From: Sclerodactyla briareus
Lineage: Eukaryota > Echinodermata > Holothuroidea > Dendrochirotida > Sclerodactylidae
Length of the DNA stretch: 64,000 nucleotides
Direction: 5' to 3'
NCBI GenBank assembly: GCA_026419785.1
Contig: JAODTK010005567.1
Coordinates: forward strand, 1 to 64,000
The notes beneath the pieces were generated by a model. The model was not told the DNA's origin. It worked only from the letters and a program-made list of their open reading frames with translations, and ran no database searches. Numbering within the stretch: position 1 is the stretch's first letter; every line of letters begins with the position of its first letter. Of this stretch, positions 1 to 11,900 are shown piece by piece. Both the position numbers and the translations under genes were made by a program.

Positions 1-784
1 TGCTGATAGTTGTATTTCTTGAGGTTTTGTGTAGTGTAGCCACTCACACCATCTTCATCTCGCGCATCGCTGGTACGTACAACACTATACTACTATGTAT
101 ATGATCACTATTGTTGCCCCCCCGTCTAAACGCCTTCCGCTGTTACTATGTTAGCGCGTGATTTTCATTAAGATATATGGGCATGGCGTAAGGCTATAGG
201 CGTTTTGAAACCTAATGTTTTCCTGCAACATTCATGGCATGGCTATAATACAGTAACAAATGACTTGATAGATTTTGACCACACTACTGATCAGACAACA
301 TCCGATAACAACGCCGCGCAACAACTAAACTAGTCCTCGCGTAGAGATATACATCTGAAAAAGTTGTTTATGAGAAGGATCAGATATATGACCATGCTCG
401 ATTCACAACAAATTTCAAATCACTCCAGTCCAAATGATGTCTCCTTTCTGGTATGTGACATTGCTTCGAATCCTGGTTCTACGTGAGCATCGAATTCATT
501 TCGTGTATAGGTACGTACCTCTTTATCCTTAAGTTTTTAGTATTTTTTTTTTTTCAGCGCACCTCGTTGTTGGGGAAAACAAACTGTCTTTAATTTCATC
601 GAAGGACAATATGCAATTCCATTCCCCAGACGAACGATCTAAACGTTTCCCTTCTGGTTCTGCGAAAATGGAACGGGGTCGTACTCCCACACTTCGACGT
701 GCTGGGGAAGGTTCACGGTAGTTTTTGATCCCCATAACTTGAAGCCCCCTTCCGATGGAACCCCTTACTCGTGCCAGCGCGAGT
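1..784. other. unassigned sequence
   Basis: No recognisable coding frame, RNA gene or repeat was seen. The sequence is AT-rich with short homopolymers. A long minus-strand frame that starts near 1050 runs into this stretch, but it comes from the SINE to the right and is not treated as a gene. Confidence 0.5.
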
Positions 785-1065
785 GTGTCTTCGAATAATA
801 TAATAATAATAATAATAATATATAATATAATATGAAGAATAATAATATATAATAATAATAATAATATCTTCGTTCCTTGTATAGCGGCTTTCTCACGTCG
901 AAGGCATGCTCCGGAGCGCTTTACAGATATTAACCCCTGGTCATCAGTGTTTACACACACACCCGTTACTATACAGCACGCACCTCTTGTTTCTCTCCAG
1001 AGCAATATTTTCAGGACGTCATTTTTTTGCCCCCATGGTAGACTTCCCAATAGGCAGTGCGGGTG
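785..1065 (-). repeat. tRNA-derived SINE fragment with ATT tail
   Basis: Read on the minus strand, this segment follows the body and tail of the better copy at 26.8-27.2 kb. It matches the block containing ggaagt and cccc, the block around gaggtgcgtgctgtatag, the aggggttaatatctgtaaagcgct block and the gccttcgacgtgagaaag tail. It ends in an impure AAT/ATT microsatellite at 797-866. The tRNA-like head is missing, so the copy is 5'-truncated. Homology was judged by eye against three other copies in the window. The family is unnamed here. Confidence 0.7.
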
Positions 1066-4000
1066 CTAGGCCATAAAACGGTTGAAAGTTGATTTTTCAC
1101 CCGAGAGGGGAAAAAATTTATTATCATGCTGCCCCGAAATAACCATAATCAATTTTGCTATTTTCATAAACAACAAAGAGGTCTCATCTCTTAACCTGTC
1201 TTGGACTGTGATTCGTTCCTTGCCCCTGTCAGATATGAAGTATTCAAGACCATAAAAAAAAACGGCGGAATCGCAAAGCCGGAGTTGATTGGTCGTCCCA
1301 CCGATTCATTTCCGAAAAAAGTGACGGAGAAAATTGAAGGGGGGGGGCTTATTTTTACCCGCGCCATTCGAAAGAATTTTTTCAGCCGTTCGCCAAACAC
1401 CCAACAACCAAGTACGCTCGGCATATGTCAGCGTTTCCACTTTCACAATTAGTAGCGTACACTGATTCGTCTCAATGCCCCATCTGAAAAGTGTAGTACC
1501 CTTTTTTGGCTCCACTGAACGGCATCGATATGAGGCCGTACGAAACAGCTAGTATGTTTTTCAGTACCGACGCGAAAAATCGGAGTCCTATATTTACCAT
1601 CTAGTTCACTTTGTTTCGTTCATTTTATTCACTCCAAGCTGGATTTCTGTGAATTAATTATTTCAGTATTGCAATTATTTGCCTTTACTATTCGGGAACT
1701 TGAGCATCGGTACACAGATTCGAAATCTGGAGAAATTTCAAGCCTATTTTCTGAATCAAACATGGGGGCTTCAGCGTTCCTACTGTTCATGCTATTATAA
1801 CCCTGTTGGGCCTAGCTTAGGGCTCGGTCGATGCGTTTTCACTGATTACATTCCGGCGAGTGGGAAATCGCTGCCTAGTTGCACTAAGCACTGGGCAGTA
1901 TCTTCCTATGCTGTGCATTTTAGTGAATGATGAATTACAGTTGCAGCTCCATTAGCTAGGCTAAAGCCGAAAGAACCATCCAATCGAGAAATTTCACTTA
2001 TTTATAGTCGTACAATAGCTATACTGTTAGTCGACCCCAAGTGGTGGCTTGCATAACTAAACTTGAAATAGAGTAGCCACGAAAGTGACTGTTTTTCGTG
2101 TTTCAATGTTGACCTATCATGTCAACAAAAACGCAACAATGGAAAAAATTGGTTTTTTTTCAAAGTTTGTTGCGCACTTATTAGAACAGATATACATGAG
2201 TGTACAAACTCGGCCTGTGACGACAAAGTTCCTGACCCACGCATGAATTGTTTAGTTATTAAAGTCATACCTTAAGCCACCCGGCAGACAATTCTAGAGC
2301 TTGATCTCTGGTCCCATGTCGATGAAGAGAGAAAATAAAAATGTGTCGCAAAAACTGTTCACTAAGCTAGACAGCATTTGTGTAGGAAGAGATAGTGCCG
2401 ATGTTCCAACTTCAAGTAATGATAGTTTCGTAGGCCTACTCGATCATAACTACTGTATCATCTGACTCTGAGAGTGAGCGTGTGATGATTTGGGGCCTGA
2501 GAATGAAGGACAATTTGGAGACATTTGTGTCATCAGGCGCAGGCACATCAAGCAGTCGAAAGTCAAAGCTTGTTGAGAAGGCAAGTAGATGTGAATTGCC
2601 GACTACGATTCGAAACCAACACTCTTTACCCGTGACCATCAATTTCTGAGAATGATGTTATCACACAACTGAGAATCTCCCGCAGTCAGAACTATTCAAA
2701 GTTGCAACGTATCTAGGAGCCATCAAGTAGCCAGGTGTCAGGCAAGACTGTAAGCCAGTTGAATGAAGAAGCTCTAAGCCTCGAACACGACTCACTCACT
2801 GATTTAGAGTAGGAAACAGTGGCTTGAACATCGAAACCTGTGGTTTCTGTTTCCTCAGAGGGATTTCAGGACGACTGGCTGCTGGACAATAAAACCTTTG
2901 TATGCGCATTATTAAAAGTGTTGAAAAGAATATGGAACCAGGCAGTGAGAAACATATTTTTCCTCGAGCCTTTGCAAAATAAAACATTGTATCCCATTCT
3001 GTTGCAAACAGCAAATTAGTAGTAACATTAAGGGATCATCAGCACCAGTGTGTACGGACTTTAAAAAGATGGCTGGAGAGCCAAGCTAGCGAACCCCTTC
3101 CACCACTTATCGGAGATCCGATATGTGCGTTCGATAACGATCAAGTAATCGGCAGAACGTACCACGTAAGGGCTAACGTAAATTGCAATCCAGGTTGTAA
3201 CAAGTTGTAGCCGTGCACAGATGATGCTGCAGGAGGGGGGGGGGGGGGGGGGGGGGGGGTAAAACCTTCAGCAGGACAGTGAAATGAGCCGGTTTGGAGC
3301 TCGGTTGAATTTGACACATCTGACATATTAAGACGACGAGAGTTCATACAAATAGCCAAGCAGTGAGGTCGTAAAGAGCAAGAGATAAACGAGAAGGAAA
3401 CTCTGTGATGAGGTGGACAGAGCTGTTGCCGAAAACAGTTTTTCAGGGAAATGGGAGGCTTTGTGTGAACTGCCTGCCAAGATATAAAAAAAAAAAAAGT
3501 CTTTGTGAGAACCTGCAAACAACATGAGACGAGAAAAGGTCAGCGGTTACCTCGGACCCTTGCAAGAACGGCAGCACGAAACCCGGCAACACAAGAAAAA
3601 GATACAAGGTGCTGAAGCAGTGGCGGCGCCAGGATTTCCCGACGGGGGTCCGAGTGCCCCGAGGGGCTTTCCAAGTTCCCCGACGAGACTCACCCTACCC
3701 CTAGGTCAAAACTTGCAATTTTTGTTGTTTTCATTTTTTGAACATTTTTCTTGAAGAAAAAAAAAACGAAAAAAATGAAATACAAATTGTGGAGGGCACT
3801 GTTTACTTCAATAGCTCCCACTCAATCAGGCGACATTATTAGAATAGGGCCGGATTCCGATAATTGCACAGGAAATACCTGGGCACTCGTCGTGAAGCAC
3901 ACCACTCTACACAGAGACAAAAAACAGTGGTAGAAGCTAGAACGAGCATCCTCCCCAAACGAATTGTAACCTGAATCTCTTGTAGGGACATTAGATACAT

Positions 4001-4985
4001 AGGACTTGTGTATCCTATCTATATAGCCACGCGAGGATGGTGTCGGAACGATGGTTACGCTGATATGAAACTCGAGCGAGGAATCTGGTAATACTATAGA
4101 AAAACATGAGGCGCGCGAAGCGCCGCCGAAAATTCAGGCTTCAATATAGGAATTGTTCACTATAAGAAGTTTGGAAATATCATACTGTCGGAGGCAAAAA
4201 GCCCATGTTGGGTGTGTACATCTAGCGTAACCCTCTGGGCTTCTCCGACGGGGGGGGGGGGTCAAGGCATGGCCCCCTTCCCCCCCCCCATCCCCCGCTG
4301 GCGCCACCCTTGTGTTGAAGTGGACATTCCTGGCTCTAAATTGACATCCACAACCACCCTTGAAATGAGGCGTCCGTGGGAAGGTCTCCGTCAGGAGTGT
4401 CGACCAAAGAAATCAGGGTACTGCGAGGAGACCCTGTTTTTGTTAATCCAAACTGTTTTGAGAGGTGTGACCAGCGGTTCTCCTCCACATGGCAAGGACT
4501 TCGCATTAGGAAGATGTAGATCAGAGCTGACATCAACGGTACGGAGAGGGAATGGCTCTCATCGTGTGTGATGGCGTTCCGTATGTCCTCAGTCAGAGAA
4601 ATATTTGGCCAGGCAGACTCCAAGGAATTGTGCTCACAGCCACAGAGGAGAAAGAGGTACAGTACTTACCGAGTTCGACTGGGTCCACCTTAGAATGGGT
4701 GATGGAAGTACGCGATGAACATGGGTGCGTTCTTAATTTTGACTGAATTGGAATTTGCATGATAAAGGGACCTGGCTTCCTGTATGGGATTTTGTTCCGA
4801 AAGGCCCGAAAATATGCTAGAAGGGACATTTAAGTAAGCTTTATACGAAGGTGTGTAGACGAACTCGGTTCCATACGTCAGGAGCTGTACAGAGAATCAA
4901 ACTCTCTCCCACATATAGTGGCTCCTGCTAAGATTAAGATGCGGGTTTATAGTCTTATCAAGGCAAAGCCTCTTCACACGACTAG
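1066..4985. other. unassigned sequence with G tracts
   Basis: No gene was recognised in these 3.9 kb. A 25-base G run lies at 3235-3259 and a 12-base G run at 4250-4261. Copies of a CAGTGGCG-type G-rich element end occur at 3618 (plus) and near 4301 (minus). The short frames here have no recognisable domains, and the longest (119 and 125 codons) run through the G tracts. Confidence 0.45.
3235..3259. repeat. poly(G) tract
   Basis: An uninterrupted run of 25 G residues. It creates an artificial polyproline stretch in a minus-strand frame and may be inaccurate in length, as long homopolymers often are in assemblies. Confidence 0.9.
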
Positions 4986-4987
4986 CG

Positions 4988-5228
4988 ACTAACCGATGAA
5001 GACCTTGCGCGACCACCCAGGGTGCACGTGCGCTCACGACCTCCTACCACACCCTGGCAAGCCCAACGCAGCGGCGATACTCCGTTACCTCGCAGGAACA
5101 CCACTTTTACACGTAGGTAGCGTGAGAATTCGAGGACCTGAGGAAGAGCCTCGGGCCTTCACGGGATTCGAACTCACAATCTATAGATCATAAGTTCCGA
5201 AGCTTACCGACTGAGCTATCACGACCTG
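4988..5228 (-). repeat. tRNA-derived SINE, second family
   Basis: On the minus strand the element begins with a tRNA-like head. An A box, TAGCTCAGTCGG, is followed about 40 bases later by a B box, GAGTTCGAATCCC, as in RNA polymerase III promoters. The arm next to the B box does not pair well, and about 150 bases of non-tRNA sequence follow, so a SINE is more likely than a working tRNA gene. The body does not resemble the family at 26.8 kb. The 3' limit is approximate. Confidence 0.6.
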
Positions 5229-5231
5229 CTA

Positions 5232-6868
5232 TGGTCTACAGATGAAAAAAAAACTTAGTACCAGTATATGAAAGACATCCTCCTGACATCGCTTGATTGT
5301 AATTCTACAAATAGGTTGGTGTTACGTCGTGATGTGATACATTTAATAACTGGAAGCAATCGCCGTCGTGATTGATCGTAACCAGTTGCACTAGCTTCCA
5401 AGGTTTAGCCCTAAAAAAGAATTGCAATCCAATAATTGCCTTAGCTCTCAAAATATAATGCCCGTATGGTATCAATCGGAGGAGATTCTATAGATATTAT
5501 TGACAGGCAAGTTTTGAAATTTGGAAAAAAAGAATAAGTGTGTGGCAATTCCTGAGGCTAACTCTACATGTGAATCAAAAATGTTACAAAAACTACTGTA
5601 CATCTGAAAATATTGGTGACTGATTGAAAATAATCAAGCTATTTGCTATATATAGTGAGTGGCAAGTGAGTGTCTACACGGGTGAAAACATACTGCGGAG
5701 AAAAATTTGATATTGACACACCTCCAGATGATCATAGCTGCTGGAAACGCTGTATATGAGAAAATAATTATTTGGAAATTGAAGAAAAGCACACAGACAC
5801 AATAACCTGAAAAACACACACGGAAAGGATATGCGTTACGGAATTACAACTTCGTTCAACTTGGCGTGAAAAAAATGCCATTTCTCAACTTTGTATATAT
5901 AAAAAGGTTGTTGTTGGTCTTTTCCGCCCTAACTATTACTTGTACCTGAAAGTTCTATTTCAGCCTTCCATGTCATGTCCTCTTTTCGAGCCATAAGTTA
6001 CACAGACTGTAGTTATCTCTATATATATTGACTGATATAAAACTACCAATGATTTTTTTCTGGAAAATTATCGGACTGATCACTATTTTCCTCAAAATAG
6101 AAAATATATGAATGCGTAATTTGAATGGATTTCTCCTTGTAGATGAGGTAGTGAACGATGGAATTGCCTATTCATATCACTGATGAGTTTTTTTTTTTTT
6201 TTCTCGGATTTTAAAGTGATGCACACTTATGTGGATTGTTATGGAGCTTGTTCACCAAATGGAACACGAGCAGAATCTGGACTGTTGAAAGCTTCTATCA
6301 GTGGTCAAAGAGATGTTCTTCGGCTCAAGGAGGTAAATGTGGTATACCATCCCTGTCATTTAACCATATACTGAACTTTCCCGTCAACAACCCGCTTCTT
6401 CTTCATGGACTCGAGTGTATACACGTTCTCCTCATCTCCCTCAAAGCACGTTATCGTTGTACCATCTTTGGGCCGCAAGATTTCCTAGCATGTACGGAGG
6501 TAATCAGAGGTTCTTCATGCATGCACTGTATCCCCCGTTTCATGCTCTGCCTTCAAACCTCAAATATGGTACCGGAGGGCAGGAAAGCCAGAGTGGACAG
6601 GAGTGAACTGCAAACATCAGTTATTCGACCCACCATAAGTGATGTGAGCATAGGAGCCATTGACGGAATGAAAATTTCGCAGTTACTGGATTCTGTGCTC
6701 TCTGCCCTCCTAAAGAGGGTTTTTTTTGATTCGTCTACTTTTCTTTCTTGTTCAGGGTGTTCGGGTCTTTTCGACTTGACTGACGGGCCCTCTGTGGTGT
6801 CTATAGGGTTTTCCAGACACTGGTGATCTGTAGACAGGAAAATAAAATTGAGCACTCGTTACTAGTAT
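5232..6868. other. unassigned sequence, one open 196-codon frame
   Basis: An open plus-strand frame of 196 codons runs from 6236 to 6826. Its translation has no recognised domain and no convincing start context. The opposite strand is also open for 100 codons over part of the same stretch. I regard it as a chance frame or an unrecognised relic. The rest shows nothing recognisable beyond a T tract near 6188-6202. Confidence 0.35.
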
Positions 6869-7065
6869 TGCCTACATTTGTCTATAATGGTAAACCGAGG
6901 GTAATGGTATAGTGGCATGTCCCCAAGTTAGATATGCTCTAATCGATTCATTGCCCCATATTTGCCTCCATTTGTCTATAATGGTAAACCGAGGGTGGTA
7001 ATGGTAAACCGAGGTTTGACAGTATAGTTGGGCACGTCCGTCAATGGGGGAATGCTCCAATCGAA
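6869..7065. repeat. 93-bp imperfect tandem duplication
   Basis: The string tttgtctataatggtaaacc recurs with a 93-base offset (near 6877 and 6970), followed in both copies by diverged but alignable sequence (tatagt, cacgtcc or catgtcc, atgctc, aatcga). The second copy also contains a 17-base internal repeat, ggtaatggtaaaccgag. This is a local duplication of non-coding sequence. Confidence 0.75.
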
Positions 7066-7068
7066 TTT

Positions 7069-8789
7069 TGGGTGCCTAACTAAAAACTGCAGGCACGGGA
7101 CGTAATCATTGGTATTCCAATCCATTTAGTCAGGATTTACCTGGAAATCCACCCTCCTAGAGGAGGCAAAGGATAGTAGGTTTTAGTAAGAGGTTTCAAC
7201 CACTTGAAGATCGCTGTTGTATTGGAGTCCCTTGTTAGTGCACATGTCGATTGTCCTGACCTGACATCTCGCGTAGGGTTATAGGGGAGTGGTTTTGGCC
7301 GCTGATTGGTATACTGCAGGGATTAGCAAGGTACGAGCTAATGTAATATAACGTATAATCTTTGATATAAGAGTCGGTTTATGTAACGGGAGCTGGAATG
7401 GTACGGGGAGGTGAGTGTGCATGGATCCAAATAGGCACTAATTAAGACGTCACAATAGCAGGATACACTTAGGCCCTACTGTATCACTCACTGAACATGG
7501 AAGGCACACAAACTCAATAGGACTAATAACTCCTCAACATTGCGCACGTCAAAACTCTAAGACAGTCCTGGGATCATTTCCTGTAGAATGAATAGTCGAA
7601 ATGGTGTTATAAAAAGTTTTTCCAATTCATGCTAACACAAAAATGCCCCTGAGTATCCCAGCATGCACCAAAAACTATTCCACAGTGCACCCGCAACGTG
7701 CTATTTTGCGGAAAAAGTCTGTGCACAACAATATTACGGTTATGATGCCTGCGAGAAATCTACTGTTCCATCTGATTTGTTGTCACGTCCATTCACGATT
7801 ACTATAAACTTTTTTTTAAAAAAAATTATCATTCTTGCGTATACACTGTAACTGTGTAATGATGTGGGATGTTGGTAAGCTACGTACAAGAGCTTCAAAC
7901 AAAACAGGCAGGAACTAGACCAGTCCGAAGGGCTGTTGGTTGGAGTTGTTTTCATGGCCTAGTACTACTATTCTAGCCTAGGCCCCTAGATGTACTTACA
8001 TTCCGTAGATTCGGAGTTTGAGTGTCATGGACTTTACTGTACTGTAGCCTGTGTATATTCACTTCTCAGCCGGCAAGCTTGCCTAGTCTTGGTGTAGGAG
8101 CCACTAAGCTAAATTTGGCAATCAAGGACTAAGTTGATATTTGGAACGGAATGGTGAAGGATTACTGCCAGTGTGATATACGACAAGCGGAAATGAAAAA
8201 CAGGTGGGGGCTTCAGCGGAAGAGTATGATAAATATGAGTGACAAGCCTGATTCGGAACGTTTCGAGAAAGTAGGTTTATTCGATATTCGTGCGGTAAAA
8301 TATGCCTAGGCCTACGAACATATGTGGCTTACGAGTCGTCATTGAATTTCCTGGAATGCACTAACTGATATTCGTTTTGTGTAAAAATAAATAATAAAAG
8401 TTTAATTCGGAATTGTCTCTGGTAACGTTATAAATTACGTACTCTCGGCATTTTCCACCGGAAAAATTGTTATCTTTGTTATGGTCATTATAGTTGCGCT
8501 CACAATTCGCACATGCGGCAGGTCTAAATACTATATTTAGCTGGCACTCTAATTGATCGTCCGATGTAAATTGAGCTGGGGTACGCATCGTCTGTACGTG
8601 TACATTGTCACTGCGGCATTCTGGTTGCTGCTGCCACCGGAGAAGAACTACCTATACAAAATCGTTAATTGGAACGAACGACTGTGTAAAGGCCGATAGG
8701 AGCACAAGTACTGTAATATGCAAAAATGACGTCGCAAATAATACTCAAAAATTTCACCCGAGGGGGAATGTCAACGTTTCACGATTCTG
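7069..8789. other. unassigned sequence
   Basis: No gene, RNA or clear repeat was recognised. The short frames lack known domains. A TAGGCCTA palindrome is at 8307-8314. Confidence 0.5.
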
Positions 8790-8998
8790 GCCTGCGCCTG
8801 AATGAAAGGGCGCCACATAACGGCGCTTCACTACCTTCAAAAGTCACCTCACAAAGTACTTACTTTAACACGTGGGTGACGTGGAGCATTTCAGGAGACA
8901 TTCTCAGCCACTAAGGAAAAGTCCGGGATTTCCAATAGGCTCCGAACTCGATTCATGGTTTTGCAGTCTGTGAGCTCTACCGACTGAGCTAATCCGCC
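8790..8998 (-). repeat. tRNA-derived SINE, main family
   Basis: On the minus strand the copy starts with ggcggattagctcagtcgg, the tRNA-like head with a perfect A box. It continues through gactgcaaaacc and a B-box-like gagttcgga, then a body shared with the 26.8 kb copy: cacgtcacccacg, tttgtgaggtgac and the gcgcc block. The 3' half and the ATT tail are missing, so the copy is 3'-truncated. The same head occurs at 26,796 (plus) and, more diverged, at 44,885 (minus). Confidence 0.8.
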
Positions 8999-8999
8999 C

Positions 9000-11900
9000 T
9001 GGGCATATAGCTATTTCTAATCATAATCTTCAATTTCATACTTGTCGACTGGAGGCGTGTATAGTTGAGGAGGCTACGGTGTTGGCATGCTCGAGGAGTA
9101 TCGTTGGGATAGTTGTGAAGGGACGAAAAAGCTGAAAAAAAACGGGCGAAAGCCTTACACTGTACACTCAATACGTTTGTACGTCGCTTCGGAACGGATC
9201 TGTGGGGAATTTCGCATGTAGGTACTCTCTCGTTTGTAGGAAGTGAAAATCGACCGTACGAGAGCATACTATATTATTGTTATCTGGTTCTTTCTTTTCC
9301 AAATAGGCTTACTGTATGCCAATGGTGACGTAGCAAAGAAGGGAAAAAAAACTATTTTTTGAGGGGGGAAAGTCCAAATTCCATCCTCAGTAGAGTGGCG
9401 TGTCTTTATGCAAAATCCCGGTGAACTATTTAGTTGATTGGACCACCACTAAGAGTGTCACGGGTAATACCCGGGTTTCCCTGTGGACAAACACGATGAT
9501 GAATCCCTACCGCGAAGCGAGACCATGGGAGGCACGGTGGTCACTGCAAGGGTGGACACTAGGGCAAGTGATTCTACAAAGTTCCGAATGGTCTAGATTT
9601 GTTTTTTGTTAGGTCAGGGCCAGACTAGAAAGAAAAGATAATCTTATTTTTGGTACCATCCACTCAGATTTAATTCTGTATCTCTCCAGATTGATATTTC
9701 TTATTATTTAATAACTTATGGAAGTATGTCATTATGCTGTAATATTCTCTACAGAAGGGTAAAAAAAACTGATGAAAACTTGAAACTTGAAGTTCCTGTT
9801 CCGAGAAACAAGGTATGACTGCTAGTGCAAATTGGAATAATTCTAAAGGACTACCGGTGCCACTATCAAGATTACGGGGCAATTATTCTCGAGAGCGAAG
9901 ACTCATGAAAAGCTAATCCTGGTGTCTATATACCAAAGTAATTACCCGGGTGTATTGAAAAACGGCCAGTTACAATATATAGTAATATCGTTCCGTTGGT
10001 GTATATGTGATTCAACCCGCTTATTGTGTTAACATCCGAAATTATAACCTGCCCTGCTCATTTACCGAAGCGAAGTCATGGTCCCTCCTATGTGACAACA
10101 TAACGAAATTATAATGATAGGTCAGGGGTTGGTGTCTGTTTTCCATTAACCCTTCATAGCCCCCTTGCGGAATCCACCCTCATAATGTGTTCCGGCGATC
10201 TGTGATCCATGACGGAAGATTTTGTTTGCTATTGACACTCATGAGATAACGCATCAGAGGCCTGATTTCAACAGGGCAGTTACTGACATACATAACGAGT
10301 ACTGAGCGAATTGAAGGGAATTGTAAGTATAACGTCGTAAGTTGAGGGTACCAGGCCGTAGGAGATATGGTATCACTAAGTCGATGTGGCGATATTGTTG
10401 ATGGTGCCTCTGAATCCAGCTTTTTATATATTTCCCTTGTACGTAGGCATATGTGTCAGAGGCCCTTGATTACACGACTGCTAGGTTAGACAATAGGTTA
10501 TATCGTGCCCGACTACGCATCAACCGCTAGTCTAGTTAACTATTTGAACATACAGTTTCGAGGGTGTCGAGGTAATGTAAACATTGGGGAATGTAATTAA
10601 CCTGATTCCAATTGTCTCAGCTCCCCATCATAACCCTCCCTTCTCGGCTGCATGAACCCAAGGGGGTAAAGCAGCCGTGACAGCTTACTTCCGGACCTCT
10701 AACATACAATTTGTCCATCTTACGCCGATGTTATCCCCGCCTAGTAGACGTTGAAAGAACTGTCAAAAATCCTATACCACCCGAATACATCCAGCTAACA
10801 CTTAATGGAATAAAATCAGCAATACCGTAATACAATGAGTAGTTTCCGTTATGGGAATCTTGTATTTAATATACCCTTGTGCATGGGGCCCTATAATTCC
10901 CGTCTGTGCCGACTCAACTACTTCGAAAATGATTCTGATTCTCCGTCTGAGGGTAAACAAAACATTAGTACTCTCTTAATCGGGTTAAATTCATGAATGT
11001 GAATATTTATGTCATAGTAGGGACAAACACATGTAAAAACACAGGCAAGCTAAATTTCCCCCTGGCAATGAGTAGACAGACACACACCCACGGTTTCAAC
11101 AGGACGTGGAATGGGTTGAAAGTGATAGAGTGTAAAATATTGTATGCGCATATCGATCATTATTGTTATACCTCGTTTAAGGACTAGGCCGTTGATGGCT
11201 GTTATTGTCTCAGCAAGGCGGTTCTAACTAAGGCCACCTTTTAATGATCGATCTACAGGATTTTATGGCCGATACTGCGTAGATGAACATATATCAACAC
11301 GGCAAACTACAGTCAAATCTCGTCTGTGGTGATAATGAAAGTGTAAAACATGAGTTGCCACGGTATTGGTAATTCGCTAAGTCTTAATGCATAAGTGCTA
11401 GTTGAGCTAAAGCGATACACATGTCACTCGATCTCTATCTAAGCATTGCATGACTTCGTCTTTTTTCAGTTCCCCAATTCGTTCTTGACGAATGTTGACA
11501 AAACTAGGCGCAATTCTCTCGAAACATGAAAATCTTTGCACTCACAGGCCATTATCTGATAAAAGGACAACAACAAAAACGAATGCCCCTCTCTCACGGA
11601 TCGCGAGTGGTTTACATTTAATACGTGGTCGGTCAGTATTTCCAGTGAAACCTAGTAGGCTTGGGTCAGGGTCTAGTTTTAAGCCATTTGGTAAAATAAC
11701 GAAGAATTGCCGAGTTGTGATATCATTGTAGTAAAAAGGTAACTGATAACATCATGAGATAAGTTAAAGAGCTTCATAATGGAGTTGGGCAATAATTATT
11801 CCAATAAACTGTGCCGGAATTCTTGAAAGTCACACCTGTCTATGCAAAATGGCCTCATATTTCATTTCCGTGGAAGACATTCCCACCAAACGGAGTGCGA

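Noticed and set aside
529-1050. 173-codon minus-strand open frame
   Set aside because: It runs through the SINE fragment and its ATT tail. The translation is low-complexity (repeated I and L from the AAT array) and shows no domain.
5165-5228. Possible tRNA gene on the minus strand
   Set aside because: The A and B boxes are good, but the T arm and acceptor stem do not pair, and the similarity sits at the start of a longer element, so a SINE head is more likely.
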